NCBI GenBank assembly: GCA_003662715.1
Contig: QMYO01000017.1
Location: 1 to 12,563, forward strand
Reading direction: 5' to 3'
Length of the DNA stretch: 12,563 bases
Source of the DNA: Candidatus Bathyarchaeota archaeon
GTDB lineage: Archaea > Thermoproteota > Bathyarchaeia > Bathyarchaeales > Bathyarchaeaceae
Part shown: positions 6,126-12,497 of the stretch, piece by piece
Layout of the letters: every line of letters starts with the position of its first letter
How positions within the stretch are numbered: position 1 is the stretch's first letter
The notes under the pieces: generated by a model
The model's database searches: none
Told to the model about the DNA's origin: nothing
Seen by the model: only the letters and a program-made list of their open reading frames with translations
Translations under genes and position numbers: made by a program

Positions 6126-6322
6126 TCAGCCCTCGCCAAAACCATTAGTATACCTAGCGCTATCAGCGCAACGCCGACGGCAATGAATATAACTGGATGT
6201 GCACGGGCGCGCAAGTTTTCGATGTTTGTGTATGTTACGTAAAAAATGATTGCTCCTACGAGGATAATGAGTAAGCCAAAAAATTTTTCTGACACTTTTA
6301 ATCCTACGGGTTCCTCAGCCAT
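6122..6322 (-). CDS. Small two-helix membrane protein, unknown function
   Basis: This 66-residue protein has a short polar N-terminus (M-A-E-E-P-V-G-L-K-V-S-E-K) and two membrane helices, about residues 14-31 and 43-62. A charged loop, N-I-E-N-L-R-A-R-A-H, separates them. A hairpin with both ends on one side of the membrane is expected. I do not recognise a family. Reality is supported by a good SD (GGAGG, 7 bases before the ATG), the same strand and spacing as its neighbours, and a 4-base overlap with the cupin gene. It follows top6A by 77 bp and is probably expressed with it or from a promoter in that gap. Confidence 0.75.
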   Translation of the reverse strand: MAEEPVGLKVSEKFFGLLIILVGAIIFYVTYTNIENLRARAHPVIFIAVGVALIALGILMVLARAE

Positions 6323-6399
6323 TTTATGTCCTCCGCTTGAACGTTAACGTATGATTCTCTTTAAACGTCACTTTTGATTTATCAAGGTAGCGGTTGGAG

Positions 6400-7491
6400 T
6401 CACGCTGCTTCTTCCAGTTTCGCTGGCAAATACTCGTCAACAATGTATGTCAGCCCATACCTGCTAAAAGCTTCCTGCTCCGCCTTCTTTTTGATGTCTA
6501 AGAATTTTTTAACTTCCCTCTGCCACAGCTCTCCCGTATACCGCGGGTCCTTCTGCAACTCATATAGACGCTTAATATCCACGTCAGTCAATGGTTCACT
6601 TGGCAATTTATATTCAACAATGTCGGTTGCCCAAACACCAGACCATTTGGCGTCTGGAGTAGTCAAATCTCGCAGATGAGCCGCGTTCGCTGAGCCTGAA
6701 ATAATTACCATGGCTATGTGCATTCCCCAAGGGTCGCCATCCGTAAAGATGTGTACTGGAAGTTTTAGTTCCTTGTTAAGTCTATGAATAAAGTGTCTGG
6801 TGGCTCTTGGCGCCTGTCCCGCTGTAAGCACGAGGAGAGCGTTGAATTTTTTGTGAACCTGTTCCTCAATGAAACGGGTGAACAAGCCGCCCTTTTCGAT
6901 AGCTATAACTTTGTCTGCACTGGTTTTTACGAACTCAGCAGAGGTAAGCGCGGGACCTATCATAACTCCGTCTGGATGGGACATCAAATTATATTGCTTG
7001 CCCTCGTAGCCAGGAACCGTATATTCTATGGTTAGGTCGCCGAAGATGGCTGAGCGTTCTTCAGGAAACACATTGAAGTCTTCTCGAGAAAACTTTGCCA
7101 CGGTTTCAAGGTCGGTTATGATGCTGTTTGATTCTGGCTGATCCTTAAAGGGTATTTCATAGGCTTGTGCCGAATAGTACACGTCACGGAGAGTGGATGT
7201 CTTTCGGTTCTTCACAAGCTCATGGGCGAAATAAGCTGTCCAAACCAGTTGAGTGAAGGGGCGGATGTGACGAATGTTTCGTGCGCTTCTACGCACGGTT
7301 TTTTCGCCTAAAATGTACTGTCGAAATTCTGGACTGTAAAAGATGTTATCGATTGATCGGCTTGGCATTTTTATCCATGGAAACTCTCCTTTCTCCATCT
7401 GCTCATAGAGGGTTGCTCCAAAGTTTATCAGATTCGCTAAAACCTCTTTTTTCCTCTCTGCTGCAGAACTCTTAATCTTTTCCTTCTTCAA
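6400..7491 (-). CDS. top6A: DNA topoisomerase VI subunit A
   Basis: This is the DNA-cleaving subunit of the type IIB topoisomerase that relaxes and decatenates DNA, homologous to Spo11. The 363-residue length is normal. The N-terminal winged-helix (5Y-CAP) domain carries the catalytic tyrosine in T-L-R-D-V-Y105-Y106; by alignment with known Top6A, Y106 should be the nucleophile. The Toprim domain shows I-A-I-E199-K-G-G and F-T-D251-G-D253-P-W-G, the acidic residues that hold magnesium. The start is a TTG at 7489-7491, because the next Met (residue 32) would remove part of the N-terminal domain. It overlaps the end of top6B by 20 bp, as expected for two subunits made in equal amounts. Function in the A2B2 complex is well established. 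Confidence 0.97.
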   Translation of the reverse strand: MKKEKIKSSAAERKKEVLANLINFGATLYEQMEKGEFPWIKMPSRSIDNIFYSPEFRQYILGEKTVRRSARNIRHIRPFTQLVWTAYFAHELVKNRKTSTLRDVYYSAQAYEIPFKDQPESNSIITDLETVAKFSREDFNVFPEERSAIFGDLTIEYTVPGYEGKQYNLMSHPDGVMIGPALTSAEFVKTSADKVIAIEKGGLFTRFIEEQVHKKFNALLVLTAGQAPRATRHFIHRLNKELKLPVHIFTDGDPWGMHIAMVIISGSANAAHLRDLTTPDAKWSGVWATDIVEYKLPSEPLTDVDIKRLYELQKDPRYTGELWQREVKKFLDIKKKAEQEAFSRYGLTYIVDEYLPAKLEEAA

Positions 7492-9046
7492 ATTTCCTTA
7501 CACTCCATAATAATCTTCTAATGTCAGGTTCCTTCTCCTTGCCAGAAAGCTCCGTTGAGAACCTGGCAATTTTTGGCAAGTATCTGGAAAAAGTGGCTAA
7601 TCGCCTTCTTTCCTTTTCTGTATACTCTCGTCTAGACAGAAAGTGTTTGAGTTGACGAGCTACTTCGCGGATTCCGTTTAAAATCTCATTTTTAACTTCA
7701 GGTCTATCCGCGATGAATTCCTTGCCCACCGTCTTGTAGGGAACCTTTGTGCTGCACAAATGAACTAGAATGGCGACGGGCATGTCTGGTGTGACTTTGT
7801 ATCTCCGCCAGTTGATGGCTTTTATGATTCTCCATGAGACATCGCTGGCTTCGTCGTAGAGTAAGGGGATTCTGTTGGCGAATCGATAAAGCACTATGTC
7901 GCCTTTCTTTGGCACGTTTCCACCGTATGCTATTGCGGTTTCCACTATGAATGGGTGTCCAGAATAGGTAGATGGCTTACGTTGACAAACAGCGATGAAC
8001 TCTGGCTCCAACTCCTTTAGGATACCAGCCTTCAAGAGTTCCTCTCCTAATGGTGATAGACAACTCGCGTTCGGAGGTAGGAATCCTTCGAATTTCTTTA
8101 GCTTTCGTACAAACCTCACAATTTCTTCTGGCGGCAACTTTTTAGGATTGACTTTCTCATCTATTCCAGCGAACTTCAAAAAGTTGCGAGAAACCTTGTT
8201 GCCGACTCTGTGAAAATGTGTCTTCATGAAATCAATCATGTTGCGAGACTTTGTAATCTGCATAAGGCGTCGAACAGTTTCCACATCCACTCCATATGGA
8301 TGAGGGAGGGTTTCTTTTGGTGCACGCGGCATCTTAGAGGTGGCACGGCTGAATTTGTAGAGACGCCCTTTAGGGTCAACAAAAGTGATGTTCGCGTAGG
8401 GAGTCACAACCGCTGTTTGTTTCAAGTATTCCAGTATCTTTGGCATAGCTCTGAAATAGTTTCCTTCGAGCCAAAATTCAACCATGGTTCCACGCCACCG
8501 CTCCTTATTCACTTGAATTTTTCGGTCTAAAACAACTGGACGATTTTTCCGAATGTCTATCATCAATGTATATCGGTAAATCCTAGAAGTACCCGTGCTG
8601 GAAGCAATATGTGCAGGCTTGTGAGTGGTGATCTGCCCGTAAAGGATTGCCATGGTTCCGCCAAGTCCGAATGTGCCTCGAGCTTGTTTCAGCTTATATT
8701 TTGAACCAAACAAAACTTGACCGAACGCTGATGGTATGTGGCGGGCGGGAATGCCAGTGCCGTTATCCTCTACCCTCAACTTGTAGACAGCTGCCCTCTC
8801 TGTTTCTGAAGTTGCGTCACCATCAAGAGATAATCGAACATAGACTTCAGAAGGAACACGCAGCTGATCAGAGGCATCTAAAGCGTTTTCAACGAGTTCT
8901 CTTACTGATGAAAAGATTGCTCTAGCTGGGTTGGTGAACCCGGCTATGTCTCGGTTGCGATATAAGAATTCAGCAGGGCTGATTTCTTCAAAGGTTACCA
9001 CATCTCTCGCTTCCTTACGGAAATAATGAATATGCAAAAGAAACAT
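7472..9046 (-). CDS. top6B: DNA topoisomerase VI subunit B
   Basis: This is the ATPase subunit of topoisomerase VI; ATP-driven dimerisation opens and closes the strand-passage gate. The 524-residue protein begins with a GHKL ATPase domain: E50-L-V-E-N54-A-L-D-A-S (Mg/ATP-binding Asn), V-E-D94-N-G-T-G-I-P, and the lid G-T-F-G-L-G-G (124-130). A helix-two-turn-helix segment lies in the middle (about 245-325). The transducer domain includes S-T-K-V-P-Y-K-T-V-G-K-E, matching the conserved switch-lysine region. The ATG at 9044-9046 is possible, but the GTG at 8999-9001, preceded by AGGAAG, gives a product starting V-T-F-E-E-I-S-P, closer to how the family usually begins. The gene overlaps top6A by 20 bp and is separated from the KH gene upstream by 171-216 bp containing its own TATA-like elements. 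Confidence 0.97.
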   Translation of the reverse strand: MFLLHIHYFRKEARDVVTFEEISPAEFLYRNRDIAGFTNPARAIFSSVRELVENALDASDQLRVPSEVYVRLSLDGDATSETERAAVYKLRVEDNGTGIPARHIPSAFGQVLFGSKYKLKQARGTFGLGGTMAILYGQITTHKPAHIASSTGTSRIYRYTLMIDIRKNRPVVLDRKIQVNKERWRGTMVEFWLEGNYFRAMPKILEYLKQTAVVTPYANITFVDPKGRLYKFSRATSKMPRAPKETLPHPYGVDVETVRRLMQITKSRNMIDFMKTHFHRVGNKVSRNFLKFAGIDEKVNPKKLPPEEIVRFVRKLKKFEGFLPPNASCLSPLGEELLKAGILKELEPEFIAVCQRKPSTYSGHPFIVETAIAYGGNVPKKGDIVLYRFANRIPLLYDEASDVSWRIIKAINWRRYKVTPDMPVAILVHLCSTKVPYKTVGKEFIADRPEVKNEILNGIREVARQLKHFLSRREYTEKERRRLATFSRYLPKIARFSTELSGKEKEPDIRRLLWSVRKFEEGKD

Positions 9047-9106
9047 TTGAGTTTTCCATCAAGAATTCGCTTGAACACGAGGATGTAGAAACATTTTACT
9101 TAGCAT

Positions 9107-9121
9107 GTTTATTTATATTTT
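9107..9121 (-). promoter_or_regulatory. Likely promoter of the topoisomerase VI genes
   Basis: On the minus strand AAAATATAAATAAAC contains TATAAATA (9110-9117), 60-70 bases before the ATG at 9046. A start near 9086-9088 would leave a leader of about 40 bases. A second candidate, TTTAAATAAATT, lies at about 9144-9155. The surrounding gap, 9047-9217, is very AT-rich and holds no gene. Confidence 0.4.
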
Positions 9122-9217
9122 CTCATTAAATTATTTTCATAATTTATTTAAACATGGCAAAATTGAACATTCCTATTTTCTAACATTAGTTTCCATAACA
9201 CAAAAAGTTCCACCCGC

Positions 9218-9805
9218 TTAAACATCCAACTTTTCATACGGAGTTTCCCAAAGTTCCATCCGTTTCTTCTTCAACTCACGCCTTTTCCTATGAAGAAAAC
9301 CATACACAGTTCTGTGCTGACAGCCTCTAATCAACATTTGAATCGCTTCACTCGCCACCTCAGCTTCATCAGCGTCTCCAATAATAGACACCGTGTGCCC
9401 ATGCACGGAGATGCTGGCGTCGGTTAGTTCTTCTATGATTTTCCGTGTTTTACCTTCCCTTCCGATGATTCTCCCTTTTAATCGCTTCATCTCCGACTGA
9501 GACTTCCCAACAATCTCTCGTAGATCAATAACTTTTAACACGGCGTTATCGTCATGAAGTAGCCTAAAGGCACGTTCAGGTGAAAAGCCTCTTCCGATGG
9601 CAATGATTACCTCTTTAGCTCTGAACAGAACAGAAGGATCTTCCGCTGTAGGGCTCAAGGTTATCGTAACATCACCGGTTTGGCTATCTATCTGAAGCTC
9701 CACCGAAAGTTTCTCTTCAACATCTTCTTTCACACGACCATCAGGACCTATGAGAGCACCGATGCGTTCCCGCGGAACTTTAACGAATATGCTAGGTTTT
9801 GCCAC
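9218..9805 (-). CDS. dim2: KH-domain RNA-binding protein, archaeal Dim2/Pno1-like
   Basis: From the GTG at 9803-9805 the product is 195 residues with two KH-like domains. KH1 (about 1-75) starts S-I-F-V-K-V-P-R-E-R-I-G-A-L-I-G-P-D-G-R-V-K, and the G-x-x-G loop is I-G-P-D-G. KH2 (about 90-170) has L-K-G-R-I-I-G-R-E-G-K-T-R-K-I-I. Eukaryotic Pno1/Dim2 binds the 3' end of pre-18S rRNA and partners Nob1 and Rio kinases. The archaeal protein is expected to act in small-subunit maturation. It follows rio1 with a 14-bp overlap, which fits that partnership. An upstream ATG at 9850 is rejected: it adds a Cys/Trp-rich run lying in rio1, while GGAGGG sits 6 bases before the GTG. Confidence 0.9.
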   Translation of the reverse strand: MAKPSIFVKVPRERIGALIGPDGRVKEDVEEKLSVELQIDSQTGDVTITLSPTAEDPSVLFRAKEVIIAIGRGFSPERAFRLLHDDNAVLKVIDLREIVGKSQSEMKRLKGRIIGREGKTRKIIEELTDASISVHGHTVSIIGDADEAEVASEAIQMLIRGCQHRTVYGFLHRKRRELKKKRMELWETPYEKLDV

Positions 9806-10586
9806 CCGTAACCCTCCTATACATCTCTTCCACCGACAGCACATCCACACTTAATTTCTTGAAATATCTATACAAGTTTTCTAAATCTCTTCGCAAAAAC
9901 TGGTCAGCCATAGGATGATCTAGAGTCACAGCTTGTGAAACATCGAACAGCACAGGTGCATTCCTCCAAATCATAACATTGTATTCGCTGAGGTCTGCGT
10001 GCACTAACTTTGCCTTTTGATACAGCTTCTTCACGTATGTTAGCAGTCGACGATAAATTTGTTTAGGATTTTTAAGAGAAACTTCTTTCAATAGAGGTGC
10101 GTTAACACCGTTCTTTCCGATGAAACTCATTATCAACACGTTTTTGCTAACTGCAATAGGCTCTGGAACTCTAACTCCCGCCTCCATAGCGCGCTGTAAG
10201 TTTTTGAATTCTTTCTGAGCCCAAGCATATATGAGAGAACGGGTGTCTTTTCGTACATGGGTGAACCGTGGATCGCCTCTGATGTAGGGGAGCATTCCCT
10301 TCTTAAATTCAGCTGAGACTGTTAGGTAGATTTTGATTGCAAGTTCTCTTCCCTCTCTGTCTTTGCCCCAGTAGATTCTGGCTTCCTTCCCAGCGTTTAC
10401 AACTCCGTGGATTTCATCGATTTTTCCTTTGTTCATGAAATCGTAGATGACCATTAAAGTGGAGCGGTCGAAAACCTCTTCCAGAACTTCGTATTCATCG
10501 CCTCTCTTCTCTTTCATCAGCCGTTTGGTCTCGTATAATTTTTCTTTGCGTAATAGTTTTTTATCCACTTTTTTTCGAAAGGACAC
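9792..10586 (-). CDS. rio1: Rio1-family serine protein kinase/ATPase
   Basis: This 264-residue atypical kinase is of the RIO1 type. The glycine-loop substitute is V-V-N-A-G-K-E-A-R-I-Y. The ATP-anchoring lysine is in L-A-I-K-I-Y. The catalytic loop is L-V-H-A-D-L-S-E-Y-N-V-M, and the metal-binding segment is L-F-D-V-S-Q-A-V followed by D-H-P and F-L-R-R-D-L-E-N. Rio1 binds pre-40S (archaeal pre-30S) particles and uses ATP to promote late small-subunit maturation. The start is GTG at 10584-10586, with GGAGG 6 bases ahead that overlaps the stop region of the aIF1A gene. Its own 3' end overlaps the KH gene by 14 bp. The order aIF1A-rio1-dim2 indicates an operon for initiation and small-subunit biogenesis. 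Confidence 0.96.
   Translation of the reverse strand: MSFRKKVDKKLLRKEKLYETKRLMKEKRGDEYEVLEEVFDRSTLMVIYDFMNKGKIDEIHGVVNAGKEARIYWGKDREGRELAIKIYLTVSAEFKKGMLPYIRGDPRFTHVRKDTRSLIYAWAQKEFKNLQRAMEAGVRVPEPIAVSKNVLIMSFIGKNGVNAPLLKEVSLKNPKQIYRRLLTYVKKLYQKAKLVHADLSEYNVMIWRNAPVLFDVSQAVTLDHPMADQFLRRDLENLYRYFKKLSVDVLSVEEMYRRVTGGKT
9812..9817 (-). promoter_or_regulatory. Shine-Dalgarno site deciding the GTG start of the KH gene
   Basis: GGAGGG on the minus strand lies inside the rio1 coding region, 6 bases before the GTG at 9803-9805. It shows that the KH protein begins V-A-K-P-S-I-F rather than at an in-frame ATG 45 bases upstream. Confidence 0.75.
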
Positions 10587-10596
10587 CGTTAGCCTC

Positions 10597-10905
10597 CTAT
10601 GAAATAGTGAGGTATCCTTTCTTTCTCAGCCACTCAGCTTGATTCCTCTTATATCTCCAAATAACGTCGCCTCGTTTGTCGGATTGAAAGTCCCATGGCG
10701 AAACTAAAACAATATCTCCCTGCCTTATCCACACTCTTCTCTTCATTTTGCCTCGAATCCGACATAGGCGTTCATGACCATCTTGGCACTTTACTAAAAC
10801 TCTATCGAAACCCAACAGTTTCACAGCTATGCCAAGCACGTCGTTTGCAGCGGGAAGTACCAAATCTTTGATTTCGTCTTCGCTGATGATTTTCTTTTTG
10901 CCCAA
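10597..10905 (-). CDS. eif1a: Translation initiation factor aIF1A
   Basis: This 102-residue protein is the archaeal homologue of eIF1A/IF1, which occupies the ribosomal A site during start-codon selection. It is a single OB fold. Residues 24-50 (L-G-I-A-V-K-L-L-G-F-D-R-V-L-V-K-C-Q-D-G) lead into I-R-G-K-M-K-R-R-V-W-I (50-60). Then come the strand G-D-I-V-L-V-S-P-W-D-F-Q and the basic tail I-W-R-Y-K-R-N-Q-A-E-W-L. The length is normal. The start is a TTG at 10903-10905 with GAGGT 6 bases ahead, giving the usual M-G-K-K-K beginning. It is separated from the DUF424 gene by 76 bp carrying TATA-like elements, so it may open a separate transcript. Rio1 follows with only a 10-base gap. Confidence 0.96.
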   Translation of the reverse strand: MGKKKIISEDEIKDLVLPAANDVLGIAVKLLGFDRVLVKCQDGHERLCRIRGKMKRRVWIRQGDIVLVSPWDFQSDKRGDVIWRYKRNQAEWLRKKGYLTIS

Positions 10906-10955
10906 GGAGCTACCTCAAGGATTCTTTGTCTCTTACTAGAGAAAAGGTAAGGTTA

Positions 10956-10963
10956 CTTAAATA
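10956..10963 (-). promoter_or_regulatory. TATA-like element upstream of the aIF1A gene
   Basis: TATTTAAG on the minus strand lies 51-58 bases before the TTG start. A transcription start near 10933 would leave a leader of about 28 bases with the GAGGT site. A neighbouring TTTTAAAC (about 10965-10972) is an alternative. Confidence 0.4.
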
Positions 10964-10981
10964 CGTTTAAAACATCCTTTT

Positions 10982-11278
10982 TCACATTTTAACGATTTGC
11001 GCGTGTAGAACGCCTGAAATGTTTAAAACTGCCTCTGGGTGGATTAATCCTTTCTCTATAGCCTTCTGCACTATGCAGTTTCCAACCATATTGACTACTG
11101 TTGATTTCTCCATAAGGTCAATAGCCTCATCTACGCTCATTTTTGGTCCTTTATAGAATTCTTCGCGTATTTCAAAAACGATTTTGCCTTCCCGCAGAAC
11201 TCTTCCCAGTAGGTCAGCGTCACATGCCGCTAGAAGCACGTAATTGCCCCATTTCCGCATGTTCACGTAGACTTCCAA
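10982..11278 (-). CDS. DUF424 family protein
   Basis: This 98-residue protein matches my memory of the archaeal DUF424 family. It has a short N-terminal strand (E-V-Y-V-N-M-R-K-W-G-N-Y-V), then L-A-A-C-D-A-D-L-L-G-R-V-L-R-E-G, an F-E-I-R-E-E-F-Y-K-G region, and the C-terminal helix-turn segment V-N-M-V-G-N-C-I-V-Q-K-A-I-E-K-G-L-I-H-P, ending G-V-L-H-A-Q-I-V. The biochemical role is unknown. The family commonly sits beside aIF2-beta or other translation genes, which suggests a link to initiation or ribosome biology. Here it starts 12 bases after the aIF2-beta stop codon and is probably co-transcribed with it. The ATG at 11276-11278 is the only sensible start; a later Met (residue 7) would trim the first strand. 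Confidence 0.88.
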   Translation of the reverse strand: MEVYVNMRKWGNYVLLAACDADLLGRVLREGKIVFEIREEFYKGPKMSVDEAIDLMEKSTVVNMVGNCIVQKAIEKGLIHPEAVLNISGVLHAQIVKM

Positions 11279-11290
11279 TGTTCAGCACTT

Positions 11291-11701
11291 TTACACGGAT
11301 CTTATGGATGATCGTGCTCCACACGCCTCACATATTAAGAAGGATAAGCGTTTTTCTTTTACAATTTTCGTGTCTGGACGCTTACAGACAGGGCACACAA
11401 CGAATGCGTCAACATATCTTTTTATCAAATGCTCAAGAGTATCGCGGCGAAACTTTCCTTGAAAAACCGCTCGTGTTCCATCCGTGGTTCCAGCAGTTGC
11501 CATCTCTCTAGAAAGAAACTTCAACATGTGATGTGGGTCCCTGTTAAGCGCGTCACAAATCTCTTTAAAGTTGTGAATGATGGTTCGCATGCCAATTGTG
11601 GAGCCATAAGGCTTAGGAAGTTCAAAGCGTTTGTGCTCAAACACTTCGGGTGGAAGTTGTGTACGTGCGCGTTTCAACATTTCTTTATAGTTCATGCTCA
11701 T
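11291..11701 (-). CDS. eif2b: Translation initiation factor 2 subunit beta
   Basis: This is the 136-residue beta subunit of archaeal aIF2, the alpha-beta-gamma GTPase that brings Met-tRNAi to the small ribosomal subunit. It has an N-terminal segment that contacts gamma (Y-K-E-M-L-K-R-A-R). The alpha-beta core includes R-T-I-I-H-N-F-K-E-I-C-D and H-H-M-L-K-F-L-S-R-E-M-A-T-A-G. A C-terminal zinc ribbon has ligands C103 and C106 (C-P-V-C-K-R-P-D-T) and C124 and C127 (C-E-A-C-G-A-R). Length and motif order are normal. The ATG at 11699-11701 has no clear SD, although a second ATG lies two codons in. It is the first gene of the minus-strand information cluster, divergent from the DUF59 gene with about 160 bp between them. 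Confidence 0.97.
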   Translation of the reverse strand: MSMNYKEMLKRARTQLPPEVFEHKRFELPKPYGSTIGMRTIIHNFKEICDALNRDPHHMLKFLSREMATAGTTDGTRAVFQGKFRRDTLEHLIKRYVDAFVVCPVCKRPDTKIVKEKRLSFLICEACGARSSIRSV

Positions 11702-11748
11702 TGTTAAGGTCTCATGTAACTCTCTACTTTAATGTAGGTGTCTGCTAG

Positions 11749-11754
11749 TTTAAA
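11749..11754. promoter_or_regulatory. Symmetrical TTTAAA element in the aIF2-beta/DUF59 divergent region
   Basis: TTTAAA reads the same on both strands. For aIF2-beta on the minus strand it would give a start near 11725 and a leader of about 24 bases. For the plus strand it would give a start near 11780 and an 80-base leader containing the alternating repeat arms. Another plus-strand candidate is AATTTATTA at 11798-11806. Confidence 0.35.
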
Positions 11755-11816
11755 TGTTTAATGTTATGGTATTGAAAGAAGACTTTGTGCAGCCTACAAT
11801 TTATTAGGATGAATAC

Positions 11817-11873
11817 ACTCTATTTTTTAGAGTTTCAAAAAAATTAAACTCTAAATGAAAGAGTGATAGAGTT
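11817..11873. repeat. Four alternating ACTCTA/TAGAGT arms before and over the DUF59 start
   Basis: The arms are ACTCTA at 11817-11822, TAGAGT at 11828-11833, ACTCTA at 11848-11853 and TAGAGT at 11867-11872. The middle pair extends to a perfect 10-bp inverted repeat, TTTAGAGTTT (11826-11835) and AAACTCTAAA (11846-11855), with a 10-base spacer. The third and fourth arms (11847-11853 with 11867-11873) can form a 7-bp stem whose loop holds the GTG start at 11863. In RNA the pairings are mutually exclusive. As DNA, the arm centres are 11, 20 and 19 bp apart, close to helical phasing, as at an operator. Confidence 0.55.
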
Positions 11874-12171
11874 GACAAAACGAGAGAAAAAAGTGCGAGC
11901 AGAAGTGGAAAAAATAAAGGACCCAGAAACAGGGTTAACGTTCGGAGAGATGAATATGATCACTGACGTAAAAGAACAAGAACCTGGAGTCGTAAAGATC
12001 GATTTTATACCTTCAAGCCCGTTTTGCCCTATCGCATTCAAACTTGCCATGGACATCAAAAATGCCGCAAAGAAGGTTAAAGGAGTCAAGAATGCACTTG
12101 TATATTGCCACGGCCACAGCATGGAAGAGATGATTAATAGAACTGTTAACCGTGAGGAGCCTGTAAAATGA
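11863..12171 (+). CDS. DUF59/MIP18-family protein (SufT/PaaD-like)
   Basis: This 102-residue protein belongs to the MIP18 (DUF59) family associated with iron-sulphur cluster assembly or delivery. After a helical N-terminus (K-R-E-K-K-V-R-A-E-V-E-K-I-K-D-P-E-T-G) come the strand V-V-K-I-D-F-I-P, the conserved Cys loop S-S-P-F-C55-P-I-A, the helix K-L-A-M-D-I-K-N-A-A-K-K-V-K-G-V, and V-Y-C-H-G-H-S. The family usually opens with the K-D-P-E-T pattern seen at 19-23. The specific client is unknown. The start is the GTG at 11863-11865, with GAAAGA shortly ahead; a TTG at codon 4 is less likely. Its stop overlaps the next gene's ATG (ATGA), so the two proteins are probably made together. The leader holds the alternating repeat arms. 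Confidence 0.85.
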   Translation: MIELTKREKKVRAEVEKIKDPETGLTFGEMNMITDVKEQEPGVVKIDFIPSSPFCPIAFKLAMDIKNAAKKVKGVKNALVYCHGHSMEEMINRTVNREEPVK

Positions 12172-12452
12172 AGGTAACAGTAAAGTTCTTCACCACATTG
12201 CGGGAAATAACGGGTAAACGAGAAGAAGAAATCAAATTCTCAAGCGACCTCACAGTCGGCGAACTGTTGGAGCAACTCTCGAAAAAACATGGGCGCAAAT
12301 TCATGGACTACATATATGATAAAAAGGGAAACGTGCAAAGTTATCTGCAGTTTCTAGTTAATGGAAGAAGCATAACAACGCTGGAGGGTTTCAAGACAAA
12401 GTTGAAGGAAGGAGACCGTGTTGCGATCATCCCTCCAGTAGGCGGAGGCTAA
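12168..12452 (+). CDS. MoaD/ThiS-type ubiquitin-like sulphur-carrier protein
   Basis: This 94-residue beta-grasp protein has V-T-V-K-F-F-T-T-L-R-E-I-T-G-K at the N-terminus, L-T-V-G-E-L-L-E-Q-L in the first helix, F-L-V-N-G-R-S-I in the middle strand, and a C-terminal L-K-E-G-D-R-V-A-I-I-P-P-V-G-G-G. The terminal Gly-Gly is the site adenylated by an E1-like enzyme (MoeB/UbaA) and then turned into a thiocarboxylate. It could supply sulphur for molybdopterin, tungstopterin or tRNA thiolation, or act as a SAMP-like protein modifier. The tail ends in three glycines, one more than usual. It overlaps the DUF59 gene by 4 bases, suggesting a joint role in sulphur or Fe-S metabolism, which is inference. 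A T5 run at 12468-12472 may end the transcript. Confidence 0.9.
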   Translation: MKVTVKFFTTLREITGKREEEIKFSSDLTVGELLEQLSKKHGRKFMDYIYDKKGNVQSYLQFLVNGRSITTLEGFKTKLKEGDRVAIIPPVGGG

Positions 12453-12497
12453 GAGGCACTCAACTTATTTTTCATCTGCTGATTCATCGTTGAGGCA

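Noticed and set aside
9047..9217. C/D-box or other small RNA gene in the AT-rich gap before top6B
   Set aside because: I found no matching C (RTGATGA) and D (CTGA) box pair on either strand here. The region reads as promoter plus terminator sequence.
9806..9850. ATG start 45 bases upstream for the KH protein
   Set aside because: The added residues are a Cys/Trp-rich shadow of rio1, and the SD at 9812-9817 points to the GTG at 9805.
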